A stretch of DNA of 64,000 nucleotides from Congeria kusceri (taxonomy: Eukaryota > Mollusca > Bivalvia > Myida > Dreissenidae): positions 36,106,426 to 36,170,425 of the forward strand of contig CM051036.1 in assembly GCA_027627225.1 (NCBI GenBank), read 5' to 3'. Positions 40,129 through 52,310 of this stretch are shown here, one piece after another. Position numbers and translations under genes: made by a program. A model generated the notes under the pieces. It searched no databases and was not told the DNA's origin. It saw nothing but the letters and a program-made list of their open reading frames with translations. Position 1 is the first letter of the stretch. Each line of letters opens with the position of its first letter.

Positions 40129-40600
40129 TATTTAACATATTACGAGATCGTCAAGAACAAGTTCCGTGTTAATCTGTTTTACCTGACCTCAGCATCAGAT
40201 TTTCGGACCACATGAATAAGTTAAAACTAAAGTGCCAAAATGTTTAGACAGCATTATAAAATAGAAACGCTACTTTTTCTACATAATGGAACTTAGCTAC
40301 CCAATGCTGCCACTTTTTCGATACCAATTTTTCAGCACTTGCCAATTTGTTGTTATTTCTGCTAATGACAGGACTACTTAATAGATGTCTCGGTTTGCCT
40401 GAAGTAAAATGTTAACAGACGATGCCGGGCTGATAATCAGTAGAAGCTTTACCTTATTAATACGTATGATTATTTGTCGAGACTCGTGTTGCAAATGGAA
40501 AATGATAAATGTGATGCAAATTCTGTCTTTGAAAGCACTGGGATTGGCACCAATATTAATAGTTTTACTAATAGCTCGACATGAAATCTGATATCCAGTC

Positions 40601-41041
40601 GGAACATTTGAAGTAATTATTGTATTTTTTGTTGTTGCTGTTGTTGATGAAACGCAGTTTGTACTGATATGGTTTATTCAATATAATCAAACATACAGTC
40701 CATGAGTACATATGAAATAGTACACAGATATATATAAATGCATGCATAGTGGTCATCTGTTTAATACTAATTATCGACTGAATTAAGCATACATAAATTA
40801 CCACAGCGTGCGCATATAAATGCAAATATTAAAAATGCTAACGTCAACAAGAGCAAAATATCAATTTAAATGAGTATTTACTAAATATACAAAGCAACAT
40901 GCGGAGCGTGAAGTCAAGTGTGAATATATTTACGGTAATATTAATCGTAATAATATGTATATTGGTGTCTTTGAATACACGCTTTATGGACATACATAGC
41001 TAAGTTTATGTTAATAATTACATTGTCGGATTGCATTAATT
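40601..41041. other. Junction between the two large duplication copies, part 1
   Basis: AT-rich, no gene. It contains no block that I could match to the other copy. Confidence 0.3.
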
Positions 41042-41700
41042 CTATAAATTTTGGTACATTTGGTATTTTCCAGTAATACTTCTTAATATATATAATTTTC
41101 TAATATCATTATACAGTGAACATTCTATAAAATGAAACTCATCTTCAAGAACATTGCAATGCTGACATTTTCTTTCATGAAAAGGTATAGGTTCAGGTTT
41201 ATGCCATTGACCTGATTCGACTTCTAGCCTATGTGAAGAAACTCTCAATTTACAAAGATCAAATATTAACTTATTAATACTGACATGTTTTAAATAAGGT
41301 TGAAATTCAAAATTGCAAAATATATTGAAACGTTTTGCTCTAGATGAGTTCTATTTAGTTCTGTCATCCAATTTTGTATAAATGCATCAATTATTCTTGA
41401 CTTTACTAATGACAAAAAGCACTTTTCATCCCCTAAACCTTGGTTTAGCCATGCATAATATATACCTAAAGATTGCAACAAATTACATACAGATTTTGTG
41501 CATGAGTGGGCATGTGGCCTACTTATTAAATTGCTACACATTTGCAAATAAATAAACTTAACATATATATGCTCTTCTAACTGAACAATTTTTAACCAGT
41601 ACCTAATCACATTAACATCTCTTTTGGTTGTTAAGGATTTCTTAGAAACTTCGTGTGTTCCCCGCATAAGTACTTCAAACTAGACAATAGCAGGGCGGAG
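41042..41700 (-). mobile_element. LINE 3' fragment, minus strand, frameshifted
   Basis: Two adjacent frames give one decayed C-terminus: RDVNVIRYWLKIVQLEEHIY, LNQGLGDEKCFLSLVKSRII and IQNWMTEL (41667-41290), then after a frame change VSSHRLEVESGQW and the knuckle CQHCNVLEDEFHFIEC (C-x2-C-x7-H-x3-C), ending near 41042. It belongs to the same general family as the fragment at 22280. There is no RT catalytic domain, so it is 5'-truncated. Confidence 0.78.
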
Positions 41701-41804
41701 ACGAGACATGTTCGACCCACTTGGCTTTATTAGGCAACTGTCGGAATGCTCCTTTGCATCTTTACCAGATTAACGTTTGGCATTTAGTTTTGTCGAAAAT
41801 ACAT

Positions 41805-41937
41805 AATTGCTTATCTTAACTGTGGCTATGATATAATATTATATTCTATAATTTATATGAAAGAGTGTAGTGTTTCTTTTAATTATAGAACAATTGCTTA
41901 TCTTAACTGTGGCTATGATATAATATTATATTCTATA
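41805..41937 (+). repeat. Direct duplication of a 47-bp segment, 84 bp apart
   Basis: AATTGCTTATCTTAACTGTG followed by GCTATGATATAATATTATAT occurs at about 41807 and 41891 with no difference visible. The joint carries TATAAT-type palindromes. There is no coding content. Confidence 0.85.
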
Positions 41938-42540
41938 TAACAATTCCAAACACGTTTCATTAAAGAAAATATACAAAATAAAATAAATTTACATGCCGTA
42001 AGCAAATAAAATTCTCAATACTACCAAAACTGAAGTATAAATGAGTATGTTAGAAGCTGCTTATTTGCATTGATTTTGAGTTATTCTAAGATGCTTCATG
42101 CTCAAGTATCTTTAATGAGTTATTTCCAAGATAATTTGCAGTTAAAAACAAATGCATGCAATATTTCAAGCGTTAATGTATTTTCTTTATATTTAACAGT
42201 AAGTGTTTAAAAGCCTGGGGGCATTTTTACAACAAGTACACTATTTCAAATAATGTGTGTTAGAAGCAAACGCCCAATGAACGTCTTCGCTTACGTTATC
42301 ACGCCTAGTCAGATATTCCCAATACCACGCAGTGAACATTGCGTCAGTATGTCTGACATTTCATTCCGAAGAACAGACAATAATTGACCAAATTGAACCT
42401 TCTAAATAAATTGTGATATAAGTCAATACTGACACTAAATGACATATATATCTGGATAGTTCTGGATGCTTTCTTACATTGGTTTGATTTTTTTCTACAA
42501 TAAGGCACCGGTCTCGAGTTGCGCCGTTGCAAACGCATAA

Positions 42541-43006
42541 AGGTCACAATACACTAAATAAATAAGAGATGTAGGGCTGTACTCTCTAAATAAAGCAACA
42601 CGTTTAATTCGAAGACATGTTTTTAGGTTTAGACACTTGCTTTGATATTATTTTTGGAGATGTTGGTAGGGTAAGCATTGGTATGTACAAATAAATCACT
42701 GATATGTTTTAAGATTGGAGACTACAGTATGACACTTGCGCTGAGGCGGGTTACATTCAACTAGAAAGTAGCCGCTGAAACGATGGTGATAAAACAGTCA
42801 ACTTTGTTTAGTGGCGAGTTCTTTCTTACATATTACATGACATACCCTTTTTATTGCTTAAATCAATTAAGCTTAGAATGATTTTTAAGAAAATGTATGG
42901 TTATGAGGGTCCCTATGTGCAAAATGTTGCATTTATTTTTGGTTAAAGTTATCGCTTTTACATTAAATTACATAAGGATTGGAATTAGTATATTGTAACC
43001 TAAACA
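42541..43006 (+). repeat. 466-bp dispersed repeat, copy 1
   Basis: Shared with 43527-43996 (same orientation) and with 63767-64000 (inverted, running off the window). Starts AGGTCACAATACACTAAATA and ends ATTGTAACCTAAACA. It contains GCGCTGAGGCGGGTTACATT and GGTCCCTATGTGCAAAATGT. There is no open frame. The pair around 520 bp of unrelated sequence looks like small LTRs, but TG...CA ends, primer site and target duplication were not seen. Confidence 0.9.
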
Positions 43007-43526
43007 CAAAACAGGGAGCGGCACTAAAGGGGCAATGTGAGCATAAAATCACCATGTTACTGTGTGGTTTAATTGCCTGTAATAAGTTTCATGTAAAACA
43101 TGCGATACATATCGTGATTTTAATGTGCATTACGATTTTTACAGCGAAAACCGCTTTTTCAAGTAAAAAAAAAAAAAAAGGTACGGAAACCCGTCTTGTG
43201 TATCTTGCAGCACACTAAATCACGCTAAAACCAAAAATGAACACGATTTATACAATATTTATCTCTAATGCATTAAAGTATGTAACGTATGCTAGTATTT
43301 TGACTGATTTCTATGAATTAAGTACACAATTTGACTCAGACACCCCATATAGTCAAAGCACTGAAAACGCAAGCCAGATTGCTTATCAGGCATCATTTCC
43401 AAATGCGTTTTCAAGCATTTCTACTTTGTGGATCGGTCTGAAATTTTGCATGCACATTAGGAATTTGTAAATAATGATGTAGAATTGTTTTTTTTTTCGC
43501 GATATCAAAACTTTAAGTTGTCTTCT

Positions 43527-43996
43527 AGGTCACAATACACTAAATAAATAAGAGATGTACGGCTGTACTCTCTAAATAAATCAACACGTTTAACTCGAAG
43601 ACATGTTTTTAGGTTTAGACACTTGCTTTGATATTCTTTTTTGGAGATGTTGGTAGGGTAAGCATTGGTATGCACAAACAAAAAATCACTGATATGTTTT
43701 AAGATTGGAGACTACAGTAGGACACTTGCGCTGAGGCGGGTTACATTCAACTAGAAAGTAGCCGCTAAAACGATGGTCATAAAACAGTCAACTTTGTTTA
43801 GTGTCGAGTTCTTTTTTACATAACTCATAACATAACATTTATATTGCTTAAATCAATTCAGCTTAGAATGCTCTTTAAGAAAATGTATGGTTATGAGGGT
43901 CCCTATGTGCAAAATGTTGCATTTATTTTTGGTTAAAGTTATCGCTTTTACATTAAATTACATAAGGATTGGAATTAGTATATTGTAACCTAAACA
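43527..43996 (+). repeat. 466-bp dispersed repeat, copy 2
   Basis: About 95 percent identical by eye to copy 1. Differences include a four-base AAAA insertion after GCACAAACA and several substitutions around 43805-43870. It is separated from copy 1 by 43007-43526, in which no gene is supported. Confidence 0.9.
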
Positions 43997-46900
43997 ATAT
44001 CAACCAAGTTTCTTAATACAAATCTGCGCACCTCGTTATAATGTTTCATTTTTGGAACTGAAGCAATATTTCAGAAACAAGAGTTTGCAATTTTTTATAT
44101 TTATTAATACACACAACTTCCATTTATTTTGAGAACAATGCGCTGGCATTGATAGTGAAAAGTCTAGTCGGAATTAAATTAAGTGTAATATCGACAGATT
44201 CAAGCTTTGCAACAACTTTATACATGATTCTTTCATCTTCAGAATAATTAGGCTTATGACGTCCAGTGCCCTTCGTAAAGTGTAGGCTTTCTGTTTAAAT
44301 GTACTTTATATTTTGATTGCTGTTTTTGTGGATATCTGTCTAAGCTCAGCTTTAACTACTTTTCAATTGTTGTGTAGATTATTTTCTTTTTGTAGATTTT
44401 TTTTGGGGGGGGCTTTTTCAAAAGTAATCTGACAATATTTTTATTTATTTATTTTACTTTATTACCGTATTCACGCCTACAGCTATCACTAACAGGCTGG
44501 ACGTGACCAGAGAACTACTGACATGATAGTGAAAGAATATCATCTAGACTCGTAACAGTGTCCAAAATTGTTTGTTGCAGGACATGTATAAGTGATTTGC
44601 CTAATAATTGATTGCTTCATAAATTGGTGCTGCATGACATCGCATCGAAAAACTTGACTGAACCTCGACACGCTAATTAATCTAACAAATATTAAAAGAT
44701 CATTAATGCCTCTAAAGTGTTGTGGTTTTATCACGGACCTAATAGAGTGTGGGTTTGTTTTAATCTGGGCATACAAACACATCGGTGAGAAAATGTAATC
44801 AACGCAACAGCTCTAACATTTTGGTGACATGCACGATCCGTGGTTTCAGAATTAATTCATTTCTAGCCAGTCATATCACCGTTTGGATCTGAATGGTCTC
44901 CTAAATAAAAGTGTATTTATTGAAACATTAAATATCTAGTTTTAAAACGAAGATACTTCTTTATTTTGTGTTTGATAAACTTATACTGATAAACTAAAAT
45001 TTTATTATTTTAATATAGTTGATTATTTTAAAATATTTAAGTTTAATACAGTGGCCTTTTATATAAATGTGTGTTCAATATTTCTAGAATAAGAATAAAA
45101 ACACTGTTTATATATATATCAGTGATAATGGATTAGAAAGTGAATATTAATTGCAGGTCTGCAAACAACTGCTATAGCTCTCAAACAACTCCAACACAAT
45201 GCTGTAAATAAAACAGAAGCCATGATGAGAAAAATGGCGAAATAGAAGATTTATTTTTTTTTGTAAGTACATTCAAGGGACTGTTCGATGTAACTGTTTC
45301 TTATCAATAAGGAAAATCCGTATAATGTATCGCAAAAGCCCAATTGAGAAACATTTTCTTGACGATAATGCCATATGACACCGGCGACATATACGTGTGG
45401 AGAGATATGGCAACACAAACCGCAGTGTGACAGCCGATTCAAAAATAGTTAACTTTGAATTTTTTAAATTCTATTTAATGATAATATGAAAATCAAAGAT
45501 TCGAAAACTGTATAACTTAGACCAATTAGCACTGCCACACATTACAGCCCTTGGAATACTTTCATGTAGAATGAATATCTGCAAGATATTCCGTTAATTC
45601 TTATCAACTGTATTTCCTTCGATTGGTTTATACTAGGGAAGCCGTTTTGTGGATTTAGTGATCAGATATGCGAACCATAGACTGCGCCAAGGAAATAATA
45701 AGCGGACACATTTATGACATTATTTCCTGTCTCGTCTGTTCCCGTGCTAGTTGTCAGGATTCTGATCTCTTGCAAAATCTATATAACAACAACAACAACA
45801 ACATGTATTCAGCAATAAAGCTTATACAAGCTCATAGCCTACATAATATGAATAAGTATAAATATTTACAAGTAATGGCAGAAGTGGAACGTATAATTGT
45901 CTAATAAAATGGTTAAACACAATTATATTTTTATTGACCAGAAGTAAAGAGAATAAATCTATAATTGGAGAGAAACAAACATTATTGCTCATATATTATT
46001 TAAATACTAATAGGAGGAAGTATTTAATTATAAAAAAATCAAACATGTTTGCGTGAAATAAAAATCAGTAGTTCCGTAGTTTATGACTAGGATACTTAAA
46101 ATTTTACTGGTAAACGATGTTTTAATTACGTTCTAATTGGCGTCTTAAATTAGTTGCTTCATAAATGAACTTCGCTACACTTATTATATACACCCTTCTG
46201 GGCAGTCTGCAACACAAACACGGGTTTGACAACCACAGTGATTCGTTCTGAGACGGAGGAAACATTTAGTTTTCGTGAATCAATTGATTTCCTCACGACC
46301 ATTCGAGACGCCATTTAACATGATTTTATCATTTAGTGTGTCTGCTCTATATTGACATTAGTTCCTGCAATTTTAACGTGATTCTGAAAGGGTCTGTAGT
46401 TACGTAATGGTAATAAGACGAGCTGAACGTTGTTTGTAAATGTGATATCGTACATTTGAACAGGAAAAACATTATGTATAATACATGCATATTTATCAGA
46501 GGGGGTAATCACGTGATGATCAAAAGGCAATCTAAATGGCGACGTCCTTGCAAAAACAGGTATTTTATGCATTTTTATACCCTTTAATTATTTGCTTAAA
46601 ATTTTTAATGCCGCCCACTTTCCAGCCACATTCGTTAGAAAGTGTTTAGCGTTTATTTCGTGTCTGTCTTCACTCTAGATCTCGACATTACTCGGTGCAC
46701 ATTTTCTAAGCGGGCACTGTTTTCCATGTAATTTGTGATCATTACCGGGTTTCACTTAGGAAATCGCTCTCTCAGGATGAAATAAGAGAAAATATTATAT
46801 GAAAAATGTGCTAGGTGTATTCTTTGGGTGTCAAAATTGTTTTTTTCAAAATAGTTTTATGATCTAAATGGATCCCAAATATGGTTTGATCAAAAAGGGG

Positions 46901-47404
46901 TCCCGTTTTATTTCGGAAAACCTTCAATTGAAGCTTATCTGGTAAAGTTTGAAACTTTGAACGTTCAAACCATGATTAAACATACACATGCATGTGTTTC
47001 CTGTAAACACTCTTTATTTAACCTTATTTCATGAGCATTAGATTGCATACATTAAAGAGAACTAAGCTAAATAGAAAAATATAAAATAACAAGAAAGACC
47101 ACCTTCTCAAATATATCTATATCAGTGGATGTTTTGACATTAATAAAATCCTTAGTTGGTTTGGCGACATTCAAATGTCTTCCTAAGTTGGAATAGTATC
47201 TTGCTCGGTGCTGAAAGATTTCATTCAATATTGAAGTCATCAAATTATAAATCATTGAATAGTGCATTTTAATATCTGTTTGTTATATTAAATAATGTTT
47301 ATGCTATTTTCATTTTCAGAGAGATACGGAAACAACCGCCATTGCTACGATACTATGATCGGAGTGTGGCCAAGAATTTAGGTTAAGAAGTGGCTACAGC
47401 CGCC

Positions 47405-47521
47405 ATGTCAGACGGTACAAAAGCATTTGCACCTTACAGGTGTTGTGGGAAATTGTTTTTCGACAATGACAAGGTTATATTGCACAGGTGTTTCAAACAA
47501 TACTTTGCAAGACAATGTTGA
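47405..47521 (+). other. 38-codon frame with a zinc-finger-like pattern inside the fold-back element
   Basis: A short frame starting ATG at 47405 and ending TGA at 47519-47521. It reads YRCCGKLFFDNDKVILHRC in the middle, resembling the second half of a C2H2 finger (C-G-K-x-F then H after nine residues, last His replaced by Cys). A good splice-acceptor-like TTTTCATTTTCAG precedes at 47320. It could be a relic of a transposase exon or chance. Nothing neighbouring supports a gene. Confidence 0.2.
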
Positions 47522-48603
47522 GTGTATGGTGCATTAACAGGCATTTCTAAATCTTAATTTCTATGAATTCGCATATAAAATCATGTTGAAGTTTTTTTTA
47601 GGAATCATTATATAGGAATAATTGATGCCCATCTAATTGTTATTAAGCTGAAAAATAGTCAACATTTATAATCACTATCATTTTTTAAAATTCGTAGTTT
47701 AATATACCTTTGAAAGTTTTACTACTCATTTAGTAATATATCAGCATGTTGTGTTATATTCTCTGATATGATAATAATGCTCGTTTATTACATGTAGAAA
47801 TTAAAGCAGATTTTATTACAAATTGTATCTATATTCTAAGCAATAAACCATTGTTTGGAATGATTACTAATAAATAAAAGCACGACTTTGCACACATTTT
47901 ATATACGTATATATGAGTATTGGTATTTTGCTCTTAAAATTATTCTATTACAAAAATGTCAAAGTGGTAGCGGTTGAGATATTAACAACTTATTTACGTA
48001 TAGTAAAGATAGATACGCTTGACTTTTTACGTGTACACAGGGGTGTGAAATACTTGAACTCTGAGCATAATCTTGTTATCTGGATAGCATAGAATATATA
48101 AATATCCATTCAAAACATATGTTTGTCTGCCTTTTAAGATTCATTAATGTGTTCAAATTGATAATGAAGCAATCATTTCAATCACATATCATTTGTGTCT
48201 TATTGCAACTGATTATTGCAGTTCTTTCAGATTTCTTACAAAGCTACAAGTGATTGCATGCTCCATGTTTGATCTCGCGTGTTTATATTTTTACTCTGTA
48301 ATATTAATGTTGAGCTCATATACATTGACTAGTGTGATTTAAAGATTCGTTATAAAATTATATTGTGCAATTGAACATCAATGACACTCAATTATTGTTC
48401 AGATCTCTCTTGCCTCGTTATTGATATATCATGTGTTATGATGTGTCATAAGAAATAAAATACCGGTAATAAAGCTTCCAGTGACTTTATTTCTTAACAA
48501 GTATCTAACACGCACTTATTGAAATTACACTTATTGTGTACTCTATTCTATATTTTGAGACACATCTCATATCTGCAATGACTTAACCGAGCGGGCACAG
48601 CAA

Positions 48604-48870
48604 CGTTGAAACAACGTTGAATTGATCAGTTGCAAAATCATAGAACGCTCCGCCTTTCTGTTTGTCGTAGGTTGCTTGTCTAAGGATTTGAAGTCAATTG
48701 ATTGGTTTATGCAACCATGTGCGATTATTTACCACTGAAATATAAACCGTTAATTGGTCAACTCACTCCTTGACTGACAGTCACAACTGGTCAAAAAGGA
48801 GTACGGGTAATTTCGTCAACGTTGAAAAATAGCGAAAAAACGTTGAAAAACATTCATTCCTTTTCAACAT
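48604..48870. repeat. Cluster of AACGTTGAA words
   Basis: Four AACGTTGAA words (two adjacent near 48604-48621, then near 48820 and 48840) in a slightly GC-richer patch inside the fold-back element. AACGTT is self-complementary. This may be the remains of a nested short element, but no clear ends were found. Confidence 0.35.
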
Positions 48871-51012
48871 GGATATAGTTTTATTAGTAGCTGACCTTGA
48901 AAACACATACTTATAATAAATACATTAAAACAACCAAACATAATGCTGCATGTAATGTTTATTTAGCATATGCCATGAGAGTACAACTATTTAAAATCGA
49001 CAATAGTAATGCTTAAATACAACATTGCTTAAACACCATATGCAACCAAACCTTTTACAAACAGCTAAATATGTGTTTACTTCAAATAAATATATATAGA
49101 GGATATTTTTATTAATACTTTAAGTGTAATGATAAATAATGTTTTCACTTAGACAAAGTAAAATAAAAGCTGACTAATATACATGGTAAAATTTATAACG
49201 TATTCATATTAATAGATCACTTTTAATCACTCTATCATACAGTTTAACATCATTCTTTACAATGCATTGCGAGTACTTTTAATCTTAAATTAGTTGTATT
49301 ACTTTTTTGATACATTTGATTTACCACCACATTGTAAATATTTAGTCTCAACTTTTATTTAAACCCGCCATTTTAGATGTGTGCAGTATCTTGAATAAGA
49401 GATGAGTCAGTGGCTATGTAGCTTTGCGGTAGGCAACGCATCTTTTCAGGTCTTTCCCAATGCTGCACCAGGGTGATTGAAGCACACCAGAAGATGATTA
49501 CAAATTTTGTCTTATGTTTTCTCTTGAACAAATGTTTACAAACTAAGTTAATTCTGTCTAAATACTATTAGAGAATACAAATTCATATCATCGGAAAATT
49601 TATATGTGTGGTCACTGCAATATAAAATACAAAGTGATTGCATTGATTTCACATATTTAAAGCATTACAAATTTAAACTTAAAATTATAATCACAAATAT
49701 TAACACAGGCATTTTCCCTTCTAAAATAATATGGCTTTTCAGATTTAAAACGTTTTAATCTATACTTGTTTGTTTAATGTGATATTATTTTTAAAAAGAA
49801 ACACATGTAAATATATTTAAGAAATAGAAAAAAAAATATTTTAAAGCATTGACACTTTTGTTTATTTGTTCCTAAGAAGCATCATAAAGGACGGGCGATA
49901 ATAGAACCAACATGGAAGCAAATCAAGTCATTACATACCACAGGTCTGTGTATAGTAGCAATGCTTGTCATCTGATGATGCAATGTAGCACTGAAAAATT
50001 GAAAACAAATTAAATTCTAAAACTATGTATATGCGGTATTATGACAAGACATGACATACATCAAATGTCACTTTCATGTTACAAAAGAGCACTTTCTCGT
50101 CCTAGTTACTAGATAACTCGCCCAGAGTTTCAGTTTAGATCAGAAAAGCTTTAAATAAGTGTCTCTGTTTTCTGACTTAAAACGGGACCCCATTGTGATC
50201 ATATCAGATGTGGGACCCGTTTAGATTATAAAACATTTTTGGGTGCGTACAACTTGAAAAAAAAAATTGACATGCCTGACCCTAGCAAAACACATGTATA
50301 AAATTCAAAGAATATTCTGAACACATTTTTGTTTTTGCAATTTTTCTAATTTCATGCTGAAAGAGGGATTTCCCACGTGAAACCCGGTAACGATCACAAA
50401 TTACATGGAAAACAGTCTCCGCTTAGAAAATATGCACCGAGTAAAGTCAAGATCTTGGGCGAGGACATACACGAAACAAACGTTAAATAGTTTCTAACTG
50501 ATATGGCTAGAAAGTGGACGGCATTAAAATATTAAAGCACACTATTAAAGAGTATAAAAAGGCAAAAAATACCTGTTTCTGCAAGAACGTCGCCATTTTG
50601 ATTCCCTTTTGATCATCACGTGATTACCCCATCTGTTTATTATACCCTCTTTACTATTGTCTATAATTGATAAATTCCCATTACCCGCGAAAGAGATATT
50701 TTGACTGTCAAAAACATTTTAACCTTTTTGACACTTGACCAAGCGAAAGTGACTGTCGGGCCATGTGACCGCGCTGACATTTTGAATGTCATATAAGGGC
50801 AAGTAACCATATCATGAAAAGATTGCCTCCCTTGTCATGACGACATCTAGGCTTGACACCACTATTTAAAGTGTAAACAAGCGATTTTCTTCAAAGTAAA
50901 CTGTCACAAAAATAGTGTGCAAGTATTTTAGAAGATGAAAGAAGATTTATACATTCTTCAATCTTGATGGGCAGAATTAAATATGTGTTTACCTTTTTTT
51001 CAATTTTGTTCG

Positions 51013-51175
51013 GTATAATAAAATAAATATCAAATGGCAGCGTGTGTGACATTGATGTTGTCAGCCCTCGAAACAGAATGTCACCACTCGGCATTCGCCT
51101 CGGGTGACATTCTGCCCTCGGGTTGACAATATCAATTTCACACACGCTTTCATATGAAATTTATATAATGTATAC
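51013..51175. mobile_element. Short hairpin element, copy 2
   Basis: Left arm GTATAATAAAATAAATATCA then AATGGCAGCGTGTGTGA, and right arm TCACACACGCTTTCATATGA then a TATATAATGTATAC end. Inside it nests a second palindrome, CAGAATGTCACC against GGGTGACATTCTG. The terminal 20 bp and the preceding TTTTGTTCG are identical to the copy at 25371, while the middle differs. Confidence 0.7.
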
Positions 51176-52052
51176 CTTTTTACATCGAAATATTATGTAA
51201 ATGATCGAGCTGAATATAGTAGTATTACAGAATTTATAACATCCCAACGTATGTATATATTGTTACAATTTGGCATATTATAGGCCTTGCGTGCATGTGT
51301 GGTGTGAGAAGTCAAGTAATACGGTAATTTAGTAAATAAATACTGTTCACTATAAATATTTATTCAGCAATTTCCCCCTTCCGACATGTTTCCTCTCTGG
51401 TCCCGTCTATTAATAAATAATATTTAACACTTTTGAACATTGTTTGTACAAATTCAAGTAAATAAAGCATACAATATAGCATAACGCAACGCATTATTAT
51501 TGATTCTGGTTTAGGTATATTTGTTATCCATGCGATAGTTCAGATTTCTAAATGAAAATGGGTAAACTCAGCATTTTGTTTAATGATTCTGTGCCGTGTT
51601 TGGGTGATCAGATACTGCGGTAGTGTATCGCATCTGAACATATACTTCAATTTGGCCGCGATGAAGTAAGTACACATATAGTATGTGTTCCATCTTTCCG
51701 TAATGTCCAAGTATTTATATCCACTGATTTGGTTTGCCTAATCAATTATTGTAAAAGATTTAATCCGTGATGTTAAGGTGATTGCGTGTGTTGAATAATC
51801 ATTGTAAATAATCGTTTTATTGATGTATGAGTGTAGATGATGTTTTATATTTACATTTATTTATTTTTGTACAACGCCGTTGAATATGTATTTTATATGT
51901 AGAAATAGGCGTTTAAGAAAATAAACAAGTTTCAAGTTCCTATAATCATCGGCTGGTCGCTTTCTGAAAATATTATATTGACTTATATTCTTACTTGACG
52001 ATCGTGTTACCCCTTTCACTTTAGACAATAAACATACTGTTTTTCTGCATCA

Positions 52053-52310
52053 GCTAAGTATGAGGTTCGGGCACCCGAGACCGGTTTAAGCCCTAATGTG
52101 TTTTTGCATTGACCATTCCAAGGTGGTGACCCATTAGTTTATTTTTTATGTATTTTGTCTGTTTCGTGTTTTCCATGTTGTCAATTATGTACATGTGCCT
52201 TTGAAGTGAATAATTCTGGGCTAAGTGTGAGGTTTGGCGCCTATGAAACCGGTTTAAACCCCAGATACTTTGCATTGACCGTTTCAAGGCGGTAACCCCA
52301 GTTTCATTCA
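52053..52310 (+). repeat. 167-bp diverged tandem pair
   Basis: GCTAAGTATGAGGTTCGGG with ACCGGTTTAAGCCC, TGCATTGACCATTCCAAGG and GGTGACCC (from 52053) recurs as GCTAAGTGTGAGGTTTGG, ACCGGTTTAAACCC, TGCATTGACCGTTTCAAGG and GGTAACCC (from 52220). No coding sense was recognised. Confidence 0.75.

Larger units (their letters stand above)
27188..40600 (+). repeat. Large colinear duplication, left copy
   Basis: Non-coding islands here recur in the same order and orientation at about 44.0-62.1 kb. Clear pairs (left/right): 27290/44110, 27910/44550, 31540/45120, 32605/45640 (shared AAGCCGTTTTGTGGATTTAG), 32770/46205, 32970/52550, 33530/52845, 33750/53065, 34730/53460, 35120/53845, 36210/54405, 36660/54775, 36950/55110, 38970/59965, 39380/60385, 40390/61930 (shared GTCTCGGTTTGCC). 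Identity in islands is about 65-80 percent by eye. Insertions specific to this copy include the SINE at 28536, the LINE at 29005 and the MITEs at 33110, 35582 and 39901. No reading frame is conserved between copies. Confidence 0.75.
46497..50635. mobile_element. 4.1-kb fold-back DNA element with about 450-500 bp inverted arms
   Basis: The left arm runs from 46497 (CAGAGGGGGTAATCACGTGA) to about 46920-46960. The right arm from about 50120 to 50635 is its reverse complement (TCACGTGATTACCCCATCTG at the end). Matching words along the arms include AATGGCGACGT, CTTTCTAGCC/CTTTCCAGCC, TTTTCCATGTAATTTGTGAT and GGGGTCCCGTTTTA. Directly outside, TTTAT occurs at 46492-46496 and at 50636-50640, a 5-bp direct repeat that fits a target-site duplication. 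The 3.2-kb interior has no transposase frame, so it is non-autonomous or badly decayed. It is absent from the corresponding place in the left duplication copy (near 32.88 kb). Confidence 0.82.

Noticed and set aside
39849..40172. A 107-codon frame on plus and an 83-codon frame on minus
   Set aside because: Both lie across a palindromic MITE copy.
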